A stretch of 64,000 nucleotides of DNA, from positions 4,349,049 to 4,413,048 of the forward strand of contig JARUPZ010000002.1 in assembly GCA_031213475.1 (NCBI GenBank), read 5' to 3'. Position 1 is the stretch's first letter; the number at the start of each line of letters is the position of its first letter. The stretch comes from Nereocystis luetkeana. Lineage: Eukaryota; Sar; Phaeophyceae; Laminariales; Laminariaceae. Made by a program: the position numbers and the translations under genes. Shown here in pieces: positions 13,198-25,276 of the stretch. The notes below the pieces were generated by a model, which was not told where the DNA came from, ran no database searches, and saw only the letters and a list, made by a program, of their open reading frames with translations.

Positions 13198-16100
13198 GGT
13201 GTTGGTGGTGTTTTTGTTTTGACATCAAGTCGTCGCCCTAGAGGGCAGCGGTTGGCTTGGCCAGGGTTGGGCGGAGGGCGTTTTATTTTGTGTTGCTCTT
13301 CACGTGGTTGTTCTTGTGGGTTGTCTACATCACTCATCATCGATGTAACTTTTTTCGTGGTCACTGGACCAGTATTTTATGACGGTAGCGTGGGGTAAGG
13401 TAGGTTCAAGGTCCTATGGTGAGGTGGGGTATATTGGATCGAGGCTGCTGTTCGATGATGTGAGGGTTCGTGTTGGTTCGGTGCGGCGGGTGGTCTCTGT
13501 GGCTTGGTAATGGATGCAGGAATTGCTGGAATGGAATTCCCGTCTGGCCTCCACTGGCCGTGAGGCTTTTTTTTTTGCGTGATTGGTTTTCCTGTCCGAT
13601 GTATTTTTTCATGGAAAAACAGATCACCGAGGGATGCCGCGACTCCGTGCGCGCGTGCGTGGAGAGGTCGACCAACTCGGAGGGGCGCATCGTGGAAGTT
13701 AACGCTTTCGCCGACTTCTTCAGCAAGAGCTTCGGTAAGAACTACCGGGAAGTCCGGACAAAAAACGCCTCTGCCAGGTTGCGACGGAATTGTTGACTTG
13801 TCACAATGCCATGCCCTCCAGTTTCGAAACGTCTCTATACTGCAGCCGGTAAAATCGTGCAGTGCTTTCGCGGAACGTGTTCGCTTGTCCTCGTGTTCCT
13901 CGTTTGCCACCGAAACATGGATAACATCTGTCCTGCGTTTTTTTTTCTCGCGGTTATTTGAGGGCGTTCTCATGATATCAACGGTGTGTGAGTTTTCACC
14001 CGAATATACTCATACACCCTCTTCGCTTTAATCTTGTTTTTTTCCTTTTTCCTCTCCCCGTGGTGTAATCGGCGTATCATGTGTCTATGTGTCTGGGCCG
14101 TATCATGTGCGGCTGGATTGATGGATGGATGGATGGATGCACTGATTGATGATCGATGAACGAATGGTGTTTTTGTGCCCCAGGCGGAGGAAGCCCGATG
14201 AAGGCGGCCCTGGAAAAGAACGGCTTCAAGGGATGCAAGGACTCCGACCTCGAACCGTTGTTCACCTACCTCGAGTTCTGCCTCAAGCAGGTGAGCGATT
14301 AATTGGCGATTGACACCCTCAATCTTTCGCTGCGCCACCTCCGCTGTGTTAGGCCGGGGCGGCATGTGGTACAGATTCGGAGCGGGCTTCGTTTTGGCGT
14401 GCCCGAGGATGACGTCTAGAGGTGTGGGTCCGTTTACATTCGGGCATGCTTTTTGTTTGTTTGTTGTGTTGTTCACTCCCATCGACACTTTGCGACCGCG
14501 GTTATTTATCCGCCATGAAGACCCCCCGGGCACTCGGTCATCCCGTGTGGCGTTGCTGGGCGGTGTGTAGGCACCTACCCCTGCGTATCGCGCCTTCGCG
14601 GGTGTGACGCGGCAGTCGTTGTGTCTTATCTCCCTCTCCCTCAACACTCTCCCCCTGTCGTGATCGTTACCTTTATGGCACCCTCGGAACTCTCAATGTG
14701 TTGAATGCCCCCCCCCCCCCTCCCCCCCCCCCACGACTACGGTCATGCATGAGATCGAGTACATCTTTCCTATCGAGTACCCCCCGCCCCCCCCCCCCCC
14801 CGCCCCCTCTAAAGCTTCCCTCCCCGCCCCCCCCCCCCCCCCACATTACAATGCCACCCCGTCCGTGTACGAAAACCGACACATATTTCCTCCCTGTTAT
14901 ACATTATTAGTTGGTGGCCGAAAACGAGCTGTGTGGCCTAATCGAATCCAACCCCACATGTAGAATACCACCCCCTCCCATGTACCGCTAAATCAACGCA
15001 CTTGACTGTGTGTGTGTGTGTGTGTGTGTTTTTTTCCCTCCCCCATTTTGTTCAGGTGGTGGCTGACAACGAGCTGGGCGGCCTGATCGGCGCCCTTAAC
15101 GGCGAGTACATCACCCCGGGCCCGGGCGGTGACCCGATCCGTAACCCGGACGTACTGCCCACGGGCAAAAACATGCACGCCCTCGACCCCCAGTCCATCC
15201 CGACGAAGGCGGCCGTCGACTGCGCGATGGTGGTGGTGGACCGCCTGCTGGAGAGGCTCTCGGCCGACCAGGGGGGGGTGTACCCGGAGACGGTGGCGTT
15301 CACCCTGTGGGGCACGGACAACATCAAGACCTACGGTGAGTTTTATTGGGTGGGGTCGGCGGAGTGTTTTTTTTTTAACGTATAGGAAGGGTAGGGATGG
15401 GCATCTTGTCTGTAAACGAGTGAGTGGGCCCGGTACAAGCTTTTTGTTTGTTCGGATGTTATGGCCGTATACCGTTGACGTGACGATCTTGTTTTTGGCG
15501 GCGGTCAGCAGGGGATGGGGGATGGCTGTGTTGATATGCGCTCGAGTGTGGTGGGAAGAGGTTGTATGACGGGCCAAGCGATGTCAAAACTTCGTTTCTC
15601 GCCCTTTTTGGCTCACACGTCTTGAGATAAAAAACGTCGCGCGTACTCGGCGAGAATTTGTTTAGTTTGTCTTCTTTCAGGAAGCGCCCACCCGCCTGTC
15701 GTGCAACAGCTGACTTAACCCCCTCCCCCCCCCACCTTGCCCCTAACCTACCTCTACCCTGCCCCCTGCTTCTAGAACGCCATACTGTTCGTCCTCCAGC
15801 CTTCCCTCCTGACGGCTACCACCATCCACCCCTTGCCCTATTTTCTGTCATGTGCCACCTCACAGCCCCCCTCCCCCCTCCCATCAGATCCCTTTCTCAG
15901 TTCCGCCTCGCACCCCGCGCTCTTTCTGCAACGTTGCGCTATGTGCTCGTTCAGGTGAATCGTTGGCCCAGGTGTTGTGCCTCGCAGGCGTCCGGCCCGT
16001 GGCGGACTCGATCGGCCGAGTGAACAAGCTCGAGCTGATCCCCCTCGAGGAGCTCGGCCGGCCTCGCGTCGACGTCGTGGTTTCGTGCTCCGGGGTGTTC

Positions 16101-18615
16101 CGCGACCTTTTCATCAACCAGATGAACCTGCTTGACCGTGGAGTGAGTTTGTAAATGTTTTTTTTTTTCTTTTTTCTTCTGCGCTCGTTCACCCTGTTGT
16201 CGAGCTTGCCGCGTGCCCTGTGGGTGGTGAGGGGATGCTTGAGTTATGTTCGTCAAAGAAACATTGCATGAAGCAGCCTACAGGCTTTTATTTATGTCCA
16301 CTATTCCCGCAATTTTGTTTTGACACTTTTTTTTTTTTCTTCTTTTGTCGAGAGCGTACGGTAAGTAGCGTACGCTTTGCTTATGCACTCCCTCTGCTGT
16401 ATGTCTCCACCTCTCGCGACCTCGACGTAAAAGTTGTCCCACCATTCGCAAGAACACAAGAAAAAGCAAACGAAGGAATAAAAGCCAAGGAATCAAGCTA
16501 CAAAAAAAACAAGAAAACTTGAATATATATATCCCACCCTCCTTGCCTTCGCCTAGGCTGACGCTGAAACAGTTTTCGCGCCCGGTGGGTGTAATATCCC
16601 GAACTAACTACCGCCAAAACTCCGACTACTTTTTTTTCTTCGCGATTCAATAGATCAAGATGGCCGCTGAGGCAGACGAGCCGGAAGACAAGAACTTCGT
16701 CCGCAAGCACGCCGTGGAGCAGGCCAAGGAGTTCGGCCTCTCCGTGCGCGACGCCGCCACCCGCGTGTTCTCGAACGCCGCGGGGTCGTACTCGGCCAAC
16801 GTTGGCCTGGCTATCGAGAACGGTGGCTGGGAGGGGGAGGAGCAGCTGCAGCAGCAGTTCGTCAGCCGTAAGGGCTTCGCCTTCAACGCCGACAAGCCCG
16901 GCATGATGGAGCAGCAGGTGGAGAACGACGCGTCGCGTTTACTTTAGTCACTGATGTAGGCGTTGGGTGCACGCACATGTTGGTAACTTTTGTTTTTTTT
17001 TGTTTCGGGTTTGTTGCCTTCGTTTTTTGTGTTGGGTGTAGTCGGTGTTCACACGCTTCTCCTCCACCTCCCCTATTGTGAGCGAAACCGCTGGGAACAC
17101 GTGACGTAAGCTTTGAAGGACGAGACCAAGCAGAGACGTGGGATGACGTTTGCTAGCTACCAGGGTAGTGCTTCGTTTTACGTTGTGCGGTCGACCTGCT
17201 TTGGCACGAGCAAAATATCCCCCCCCCCCCCCCCCCACACACACACATTGGAGCTGTCATCCATATGCAAGTCCGCCACACAAGCGGTTCTTGGTAGGAT
17301 GCAGCTCACCCTTCATGTGACTCGCCGGACACCTCACGGCGCTTCGCGCTTGGTGTAAGCAATGTCTGCCTGGTCGGTGAAACCTCGACATGCTCCGTCC
17401 CGGCATTGTAGGGATGCGGGGGTCTTATGGTCCTACGACTAAGGCCATGCATGAGATCGAGTACATGAGCTCTCCTATCGAGTACAACCTCTCTCCCCCC
17501 CCCCCCACCACAGGTGTACATAGACGATGCCGACACTCCATGGAGCAGAAAAAATCACACGTGTGTTGGGTGACTTTTTTGCTTGTTTCCCGCTCTCGTT
17601 TGTCCTGTTTGTTTATTTCACGTCTCCCACGAAAAAACCACAGGTGGACAAGTTCACGATGGCGTTGAAGACGGTGGACGTGACCTTCCAGAACCTCGAC
17701 TCCTCCGAGATCTCCCTGACCGACGTCAGCCACTACTACGACTCCGACCCGACCAAGGTGGTCTCCAGCCTCCGCGACGACAAGAAGAAGCCTGCTTCCT
17801 TCATGGCCGACACCACCACCGCTAACGCTCAGGTGCGTGCCTTGCCTCGTGTGTGCTTGGCCGTGTGGCTTGCTACGCGCCTCGCCTTGCGTTGGAGTGC
17901 TTTTCGCTCTGGAAGGCCCTTGCCTTGACTTGGCTTGTCGTGCCTCGCCACGCCACGCCTTGCCATGGCTTTGACTCGACTTGATGTTGTTTCGGAGCCT
18001 CTTCGGGCGGGCGACTTTGCGCGTTTTGTTTTTGGCTGACACGGTTCCTCCAATGCGTGTAAAAGCAGGAGGATGTGGCCGTTGCCGACCCTTTCGTCTT
18101 TTCTTTTTGCTTGAAACCGCGTGATGACAACAGCGAAATACTTACGGTAGTTGACTCGGGGCACATTTTGCGGGTTGCACATGTGCTTCCGTGTGTGTCT
18201 CTTAACACCGTACGTGTAGCCTCTCGTTGATTTGTGCCCTCTAATTTCTGATTTCAACGGGGCCCTTGCATTTATTGCATACGCTGGTGCCACGGCGTGG
18301 TTTGTGCTTCATCTAGAACTATTTACTGGGGACCATAGTTAATAGGACCTACCTGGTATGGTATACATGAAAACCTACATTTTTCACCTTTTTTTACAAC
18401 AATATTTGGTCCTATTTACTATGGTTCCCCTTAGTATTAAGACCACTGTATTTTGTTGCTGACTACCACGTACCTATTCGCAGCCTTCCGGGTGGAGTCT
18501 GAGCTTGAGTTTCGCCGCCACGGGCACGTTTCTTGTTTTCTGCCACTCAAAATAGCTGTTAGTCGGCTACCGCGTCAATATGGTATATATTAATAGAAAA
18601 GGTACGCCGTAACTC

Positions 18616-18654
<39 letters not shown>

Positions 18655-20207
18655 CTTCCACCGCGCATTTCTTCTTTCCGTTTGCAATGAAAAACGTCGC
18701 GTCGAAATCGTCACCACGCACGCAGGTGCGCACCTTGTCAGAGACCGTACGCCTGGACGCCCGCACCAAGCTGCTCAACCCTAAATTCTACGAGGGCATG
18801 CTCGCGTCGGGGTACGAGGGCACCCGCGAGATCACGAAGCGCCTCCGCAACACGATGGGGTGGGCGGCGACGGCGGGCGAGGTGGACAACTTCATCTTCG
18901 AGGACGCGAACGACGTGTTCATCAAGGACGAGGAGATGAGGGACCGCCTCATGAACCTCAACCCCAACGCTTTCCGGTGAGGCGGTGGTGTCCAGGGGTA
19001 TTTCTCGTGTTCTGTGTCCGTATCGGTGTTTCAAATCGGGCAGGGGGGGTGGGTGGGGGGGGGGAGGGGGGGGAGGGGGGGGTTGGCGCGGAGGGAGTGC
19101 CTAGTGTATGTACTACTTAATTACGGTTATAGTTTCTTCGCTTTGCGTTTGATCCAAGGGTATCAGGGTTGGTAATACAACGCCATCTATGGCGGTGTGT
19201 CCTCGCTGACTATTAATAGTATGTTGAACAGCGCAAAATGCGTACTCGTAGTTCATACCTTGCGCAAGACAAGTTGACCACTTTATTTGTGGTGTAACTG
19301 CTCCCACGTTCAGGGGACTACTTGGAAATATAGTGTTCTAAAGGATTTAGTATCAGCCCAACACGAAACGCCCACGTAATTCAGAAAACCTAATGATCTT
19401 ATCGTTACAGCATCCTTCTTCGACCTTGAGCATAGACCACTACGTACCGGTAGGATTTTGTGCAGCGCTCGCCGCTAACTCATTTTATTTATCCAAGATC
19501 CTTACGTAGCGCCCGTTGTTTCCTGATACTGTGCCAAGTAGGCTCTAAGGAAGAGCCTTACTCGTGTGTCCTGTACTGCTGCTGTAGTGTGTGGTGTGGC
19601 TTGTATATATTTTTTCGGTTATCACATGAGAATCTCTGTGAAGTGGAAGACTCCCTCAGAAAAAACGTTAAGAGGGTGAATGAACATATCTCTTTTTCAG
19701 GTCAGGCTTTCTATTAATAGTGTATAATCGTAGAGGTCGTGCGTCCCGACGCGAACTTTGGAAGACGAAAATGCAACCCCGGTGTTTACACAGGAGATAT
19801 TCCTCTGGCCTTCTGACCCCTCCCCACGTTAACGCCGCCCTCATATACGTTTCCCCACATACGCCTCTTCTGCTCCACCTACCTCGCTTGGCCTTCTGAC
19901 CCCTCCCCACGTTAACGCCGCCCTCATATACGTTTCCCCACATACGCCTCTTCCGCTTCACCTACCTCGCTCGTCCCTCCACTTGATAGTTCGCGGGCCT
20001 CATTCAAAACGTTTCTCAACAGTTGTTTCACAAAATGATACCAATCTCTCTCGCTCTCGCTTGTACACGCTTGTACATGATGACAGGGACACGGTGACCA
20101 CGTTCCTGGAGGCCAACGGACGAGGGTACTGGGAGACGACGGAGGAGAACATCGAGCTCCTACAAGATTTGTACCAGGAGGTTGAGGACAAGATTGAGGG
20201 CGTCTAA
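3141..20207 (+). CDS. CHLH: Magnesium chelatase subunit H, 24 exons, N-terminus missing
   Basis: Large subunit of Mg-chelatase, which binds protoporphyrin IX and, with ChlI/ChlD and ATP, inserts Mg2+ at the start of the chlorophyll branch in the plastid. Exons: 3141-3341, 3641-3817, 4279-4398, 5095-5196, 5939-6040, 6209-6343, 6809-6943, 7592-7726, 7971-8093, 8595-8744, 9362-9435, 10085-10283, 10599-10748, 11228-11395, 11855-12028, 12865-13131, 13623-13734, 14184-14290, 15056-15335, 15955-16142, 16654-16917, 17644-17832, 18726-18976, 20087-20207 (TAA). Phases agree throughout, giving 1307 codons against about 1380 in plants; roughly 70 N-terminal residues are missing. The N-terminal domain is residues 1-160 ([24 protein letters not shown]). 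The CobN/Mg-chelatase domain follows, with [19 protein letters not shown] (about 590-605), [10 protein letters not shown] (about 650), [10 protein letters not shown] and [16 protein letters not shown]. The reading frame is intact and looks functional. 19 of 23 introns are phase 0. Introns carry MITEs, microsatellites and poly-C. The exons are certain by homology; edges were placed by eye. Confidence 0.95.
5202..5298. mobile_element. TTAA-type MITE (family B), degraded copy in a CHLH intron
   Basis: Both arms of the family B inverted repeat are present: ggactgcagtctcgttttgg on the left and ccaaaacggg-type sequence followed by actgcagtcctaaaaggg on the right. The left outer end has decayed. The copy starts six bases after the donor of the exon ending at 5196, so it has landed almost on the 5' splice site without destroying it. 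See 28086-28182 for the intact form. Confidence 0.75.
6944..7591 (+). other. GC-AG intron of CHLH
   Basis: The exon ends ...GGPASQ at CAG followed by GCAAGA. The next exon resumes the conserved protein (DHAKAV) after gcgagcag. No GT donor keeps both the frame and the conserved residues, so this is a non-canonical GC-AG intron. GC donors with a strong AG/GCAAG context are an established minority class. Confidence 0.8.
9467..9745. repeat. (TAG)n microsatellite, about 280 bp, in a CHLH intron
   Basis: Nearly uninterrupted TAG/AGT triplets with a few interruptions such as tactaa and ggtagt. It starts in a TACCTGGTA motif about 30 bases after the exon ending at 9435. All apparent reading frames across it (poly-Leu, poly-Thr, poly-Tyr) are artefacts of the repeat. 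Confidence 0.95.
12411..12445. repeat. (TTG)n microsatellite in a CHLH intron
   Basis: About eleven consecutive TTG triplets within the intron 12029-12864. Confidence 0.9.
12538..12667. mobile_element. TA-type MITE (family A) copy 1, in a CHLH intron
   Basis: Terminal inverted repeats TTACGGGGGACCATA.../...TATGGTCCCCCGTAA flanked by TA on both sides. At 130 bp it is about 20 bp longer than its relatives because it carries three CCWGG+TA micro-insertions: two in tandem near 12596-12610 and one at 12637-12645. The left arm lacks the insertion seen in the right arm, which makes it an internal control. It has no coding capacity. TA flanks suggest mobilisation by a Tc1/mariner-like transposase (inference). 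Confidence 0.9.
14700..14845. repeat. Poly-C tracts plus 3' end of repeat C, in a CHLH intron
   Basis: Several C runs of 10-16 bases flank a short fragment at 14733-14780 (ctacggtcatgcatgagat, then two copies of atcgagtac). This fragment matches the 3' end of the dispersed repeat C seen at 17247 and 25277-32480. Only the terminal 45 bases or so of the repeat are here. Confidence 0.75.
15005..15030. repeat. (TG)n microsatellite just upstream of a CHLH acceptor
   Basis: About twelve TG dinucleotides followed by T-rich and C-rich DNA and the acceptor at 15054-15055; it serves as part of the pyrimidine-poor upstream acceptor region. Confidence 0.85.
17247..17485 (+). repeat. Dispersed repeat C, 3' part, in a CHLH intron
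   Basis: About 240 bp matching the 3' half of repeat C: gagctgtcatccatatgcaa, ggatgcagctcaccc, ccgtcccggcattgtaggga, then catgcatgagatcgagtac and a second atcgagtac, followed by a C-rich tail. The left side abuts (C)16(AC)5. It lies between the exons ending at 16917 and starting at 17644. It is non-coding and unclassified. Confidence 0.85.
18320..18436. mobile_element. TA-type MITE (family A) copy 2, in a CHLH intron
   Basis: Diverged copy with arms tactggggaccatagttaat and actatggttccccttagta. Compared with copy 5, ggacctatggtatacat has become ggaccta-cctggta-tggtatacat, which is a single CCTGG+TA micro-insertion. Confidence 0.8.
18624..18653. repeat. (C)30 homopolymer in a CHLH intron
   Basis: An uninterrupted run of about 30 C on the sense strand, 70 bases before the acceptor of the exon at 18726. 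It may act as a polypyrimidine tract and could form an i-motif, or a G-quadruplex on the other strand (inference). Confidence 0.9.
19806..19971. repeat. 83-bp tandem duplication in the last CHLH intron
   Basis: Two adjacent units, each starting tggccttctgacccctcccc, with a period of 83 bases and only a few differences near the unit end (ctgctccacc versus ccgcttcacc). High similarity implies a recent duplication. Confidence 0.9.
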
Positions 20208-23175
20208 GCGACGGCCATTTTTTACCCTTGGGCCGGGCGAAGGGTAGACATGTAGACACCATACCCTACAGCCCGCTTTGTCGACTAGTGGATTTTTTTT
20301 AGCACGCGCCAGCCAGGTTCCTAGCGCACACGGGTCGTGGAAGAGCGAGAGGGAGGGAGAGACGGCGGAGGATTTTTGAGAAACCTTTTGATTTTTGAGA
20401 AACCTTTTGGTGCGGATAGTAAAATGCTGGTGGTTTGGGGGGGTCGGTGAGTGGGGGGAGCTTGGGAGTTCGAGCGCTCGAAGAGCGTGCGCGCGCCACG
20501 GCTCCTTCTCTCCGGCGCGAGCAGCAGGCGTGTTTTGTGGTCCGTTGTTGGGCCTCCCCGCCCATTAGAGTAGAAGAGAGGCGGCAAAAGAGAGCGTTAT
20601 AAGTAGAATTGTCGCCTCAGAATGGGGGAACGGTTCAGTAGGCGGTGGTCCGCTCCGCATCATGTGCAAACGTGCGGCGCGGGACAAGCAGGCCATGTTG
20701 GGCACCCAGCGCGCGCTGACAACCTTCGGGGGAGGGTTTCCCTGTGCGGAGAGGGAGCGTGGGGTGGCAGGGGAGGGGGAGGGGCGGAAGAACGAAAGGA
20801 AGAAATTAACCTAACAATCGGGGGAGGAGGAGGGGGAGCAAACACAGTGGAAAATATGTGGCCGGGAAGGATACGAGGCCGACGCCGGCCGGCAACCACT
20901 TTGTTTTTGTCGGCCCAGAAGCGTTAGCCTCGGCGGCGCTTTTTCAGGCGCGTGCCGTATTGTTTGGCGCCGTAGTTTTTTGTTGTTGTGTGTGCTGTTT
21001 TTGATGTTTGATCAACTCTTTTATCTGTCTTGTTTTTACGATTTTTTCGATAAAAAGCCGTCGCGCGAGATCGAAGTTTCTGTGTCGTCCGAAATTGGCG
21101 GGAGGGGGGGGGGGGGGGGGGGGGGGGGGGAGGAGGGGGGAGAAGACGGGGGCACTTTCATCGGCTAGGAGAGGGGAAGCGGAAGGATGGGATGGGAGGG
21201 AGGGGGGGAGAGATGTGGGAAGGGGTTTTGAGGAGATGACGGCCATACCACATGGAATTTGAAACAATATACTGCACCTTATAATTTCTTGAGGCACTCG
21301 CATAGAAGATGGCATGGCGATTTCCGCGACGAGTCGTGATGAGTACAAAGCCGACAGTTTATTTTATTTTCGCATTTTATTCAACTTGGCCAAATAGCCC
21401 AGGGGATTGTTTTCTTCTCATGTATCAAAACACCCTATGAGTTGCTTGGTGTCCGGGGGATCTTCAATAAATCCTCAATACCAGGTAGATCAATCAAGAA
21501 GCTGCAGCGCACATAAAAATACTTAATACATGCATGCATGCGCTCAACGCAGCAGGGAGCGTCCAGGGGGGGGTAGTCACGCTCGAGTGCCCGACAGCCC
21601 TGGCTGTGGGAAACCGTGAACCTTTCCAAGGCGCCGATTAATATGTGAATCGTCGCAGCGTCCGCCCAACCTCCTCGTGTTTACTCGGACATCGACGCCT
21701 AGTGTTCCATCGCGCTATTTCTGTGCCGAAACGGTGGCCTCCGCTCCGTACATATTTAGATATGATATGAGGGGGTAGGGGGTGATTCGTTCACTCGATC
21801 GAGTCCGTGGTGGATGTAACAGATTGTTTCAAACCAAAAAAGGTGACCAAGAACCCACAGAGGCATTCAAGGTTTACCGTATCCATTTTGTTGGTCTGGG
21901 CATTATAATACCGTGTACATAGCGTGACGAAAAATCAACCGAGGACACACAAGCAACATTACAACAGCCCAGTCAGGCATCATGAGCACAGCGAATCACA
22001 TCGGCGACCTCAGTTAACAGGCACCGGCGGGTAGGTCATTGCGATGCGAGACCATGACTCGCATATATTTTGAGATCGGGAGCCGGCGTGAGTGCCATAC
22101 TCTTCCAACGATAAAAATAAGGGCGGTAGGTAAAACTCCGGTGAAGATGTGCTCATGTTTTCTCTCGCAAAATACAGGACAGGAGGGAATCACATTTCAA
22201 TGCAAAAAAACAGCGGCCACCCGCTACGCTCACAAAAAAAAGCGGAGTTATTTTCATCAATAGTTACGACAGTCTAAAATGACCACACTCGAAATGTACA
22301 ATCCGATACACACATCTCCTGGTTTGGATCTGTCCCACTGTTTGTTGTTGTACGCGGATCCTGCAAAATAATCTCTCACTCGTAAGGCTGGTGAGGAACT
22401 GCAGCAGACAGATAGATGCGTCACTGGAGTACATAGATAGATCATGATGTGTCCGATGTGTGCAATCGTCTGAACGGGAAATATAATATGTACCTTGTAT
22501 GTAATACTATCACGAATTATGCTCGCCTTCCGACAGTAAAGCGTAGATGCCATTCCACGTATCATTTCATCTTAGCTACGTATATATCCTATTCCTCATC
22601 AACATTCCACATCCCCACAGGTCATCATGCAGTATGCAGGCCAGAGTGTTTCGATGCTGCAGCATGATGAGTAGCTGTTGAAACTACCGGTATTATATAT
22701 AAATAGTTGCTGCTGCATACGGCGGTAGTAAGTAGGACCAGGTGTCAAGGAGAGAGGTCCTTCGACCCGCGGAGGGTCTGTCTGCTCTATGATAATATAA
22801 GAGTGTGGAGGTGCAGCTGTAAGACTTATATAGTTTATTGTACTGCTGTGTGTAGTGCGAGTATTAATATGTAGAATCATCAGCATGCATGCGCGCGTAT
22901 ATCGTTAACTCGTTGCAGCAGCATCACCATCACCATCATCACGGTATTTTTGTTTGTTGTATACTCACTCGTAGTAGTAATAGTTCTCAGACACAAAACC
23001 TTTCATAAGTGAAAGCCAGCAGCCCATGATGATTCGTTGGGCCGCAGCGGTGCTGTGCTACTACTGCAGTACACGTAGAGTATACCGGTGCATTTTTGAA
23101 AGTACGTACATCTGATAGGCTGATCCTCGTATTATCTGGACGACATGAAAAAAAAAACAAAAAAAAACAAAAAGT
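20208..23175. other. CHLH 3' flank and gene-poor DNA
   Basis: The first several hundred bases after the CHLH stop are presumably 3' UTR; no poly(A) signal is obvious. A purine-rich stretch contains a (G)27 run near 21104-21130. The rest holds no reading frame that looks coding. There is one TACCAGGTA at 21479 and one TATTAATA at 22864. I see no gene here. Confidence 0.5.
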
Positions 23176-23247
23176 ATGGCATGCCAGGTTTCGATCCTGG
23201 GACCTCGAGGTTATGAGCCTCGCACGCTACCTCTGCGCCACATGCCA
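23176..23247 (-). tRNA. tRNA-Met (CAT anticodon)
   Basis: Reads 5'-TGGCATG...CATGCCA-T on the minus strand. The 7-bp acceptor stem is perfect. The D-stem is GCGC/GCGT with loop AGAGGTA. The anticodon stem CGAGG/CCTCG closes the loop CTCATAA, so the anticodon is CAT. The T-stem is CCAGG/CCTGG. The T-loop is ATCGAAA, with A in place of the usual first T. There is no intron and no encoded CCA. Downstream on the minus strand is TACTTTTTG followed by long T runs, a good Pol III terminator. It is probably the elongator tRNA-Met, though initiator identity cannot be excluded by eye. Confidence 0.9.
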
Positions 23248-25005
23248 ATTTGCACTGCATTGGTTGAAATATGTTTTCTACTAAATAAAACTTTACGTTT
23301 ATTTTTGTTTTGGCGTGGGCCTGATCTTCGTTCACATCGCGCATACATGCAGGTATTAATAGCAGGTATAGAGTAAAAAGTGTGTGGTGCAGGTGCTGGT
23401 GCTGGCTCTAGAGTAGGTAGTTCCGGTACCTGTATAGTGGTATTGCATCGTAGTACATACCTGGTACTCTCTATGGATCTCTGGCTTTCTGCAGTAGTAG
23501 TTAGTTAGGTATCCACACATCACATGCGACTGCTGTTTGATGGTGTAGTTTATAGCTCGAATTGTGGCGGTATCGTCTTGAAAGGAGCTTACGTGACGAT
23601 AATACCATGGCGGCAGTGCATACACGATGAGGAGACGCGGTGTACCGGCGTCGGCATGCATGCATGCATGCATGTAGATACCGATATACTTGCTTACCGT
23701 AAAGTAGGTACCAGAAACGTACAGTAAGCATCACAATGTGGCGCGTTGTTTTTCCCTCATCATCCTTTCTTGAGTTCCTGTCTGTCTGGTACCTGGTATG
23801 GCACTGCAAGCACCCGCAGCAAGCGGAAGTAGCAGTGGCACGAGTAGTTAGTTGCTGGGTGCGCAAGGAAGGAGCCGCCGTTACGATCGGCCACGTTGTG
23901 CTCTGCAAGGTATTGACCTACGAATCCATTTTTTTGTCGTTTGGTCGTTTTGTCGTGATGGTTATACGTTTTGTCGTTATCGTTCACAACTGCATGCGGT
24001 TCATACAGTGTTGACGGTACTGCACTGGTATACTGTACCAGGTACCAGGTAGTATAGTTATAGTAGTATTGTGGTTGCCATCCGACAATGTGTAGTGCTG
24101 TTCTATAAAATACTAAGGAACATAAAGCGAAGAGCTCTCCAGAACGAAAGCGCGGCAGTATCATACGACGAATCACAACCGATGTGACGGACATACATGA
24201 TATCATCGTTCGTCTTACTTTGTTACGTACGTACAAGGAGAGGCAGTACATCATGTAGAACAGCAGTAGTAGCAGTTTTAAAGTGTAGCAGTTGCTGTCA
24301 TTGTGGCCAGCTGCATACAATTATCGTTACGTGGTATACTGCTGCTGTACCTGGCAGGTATTATCGTAACCATCGTACTACTTGCTGATGTACTGTATGT
24401 AAACTTCACATACATGCCATTATGCATGTAAAGTTCACTTGATTAACACCGGGCGCCCCCACTCTACGAAAAAGGAGAGAGATAATTGAAGGTCGAAATA
24501 TAATAAATGGAAGGAGAAGATACGAAAACACCCGAACACATACACGAAAACAGAGCTTGCCAGGCGAGTACCAGAGGTGACCCGCGTCCATACACACCAG
24601 AGAGGGAGAAGTGTATTGTAGTATTGTTGGAGCGTTCTTAGTAAAAAAAAACACACACACACACAACAATTGGTTTGCTTTCTAAAAAAAAACGTCCGTT
24701 CTCATTTTTGGCTTCGTTCCCATTTTTCCGATTTATCTGTACAAAAAAAGTGTAATCATAGCAGGTACTGCTGCTGTTGTTCTAGTAGCTGGTACACACA
24801 CGCACACTATAAGCGTAGCGGATCGCTTTCAAAAGGGATGGAGGACTACAAGCGGGGGGTCACGGGCGAGGGCAGTGTACGCCCCCCGCTTGCGTTTTGC
24901 CGATCGATGCAGGAAAGTACAAAGAAAGCCAGAAATGCTGAGAAAAAGAAAAACATATATTCGAGGGGGTGAAATGTGGCGGTAAAACCCACACTACTAC
25001 TACTA
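23248..25005. other. Gene-poor DNA rich in short GT/TA palindromes
   Basis: No gene seen. It contains five TACCWGGTA motifs (23458, 23790, 24036 and 24043 in tandem, plus degenerate forms), a GCAT microsatellite at about 23655-23674, and one TATTAATA at 23353. Confidence 0.5.
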
Positions 25006-25117
25006 TATTACGGGGGGCCATAGTTAATAGGACCAAATACTGTTAGTAAAAATAGGTAAATATGTAGTTTTTTGTGTGTACCGTAGGTCCTATTTACTAC
25101 GATGGTCCCCCGCAATA
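25006..25117. mobile_element. TA-type MITE (family A) copy 3
   Basis: 112 bp, TA-TTACGGGGGGCCATAGTT ... GATGGTCCCCCGCAA-TA. The interior matches ggaccaaatactgttagtaa of its relatives. No CCWGG insertion. A TATTAATA motif follows directly at 25127. Confidence 0.9.
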
Positions 25118-25276
25118 CTATTAATACTACTACTACTGTAGCGACACTGATGTACGTACCTTGTACCTTCAAAGTTGTCGCCCTGGTTCCCCGGGTATTG
25201 AAACGAAGCGGTTAGGTCCACGTACGACCGGATACGCTACCGTTACGCCCCAAATACCTCACCGTTCAGAGGGGGG

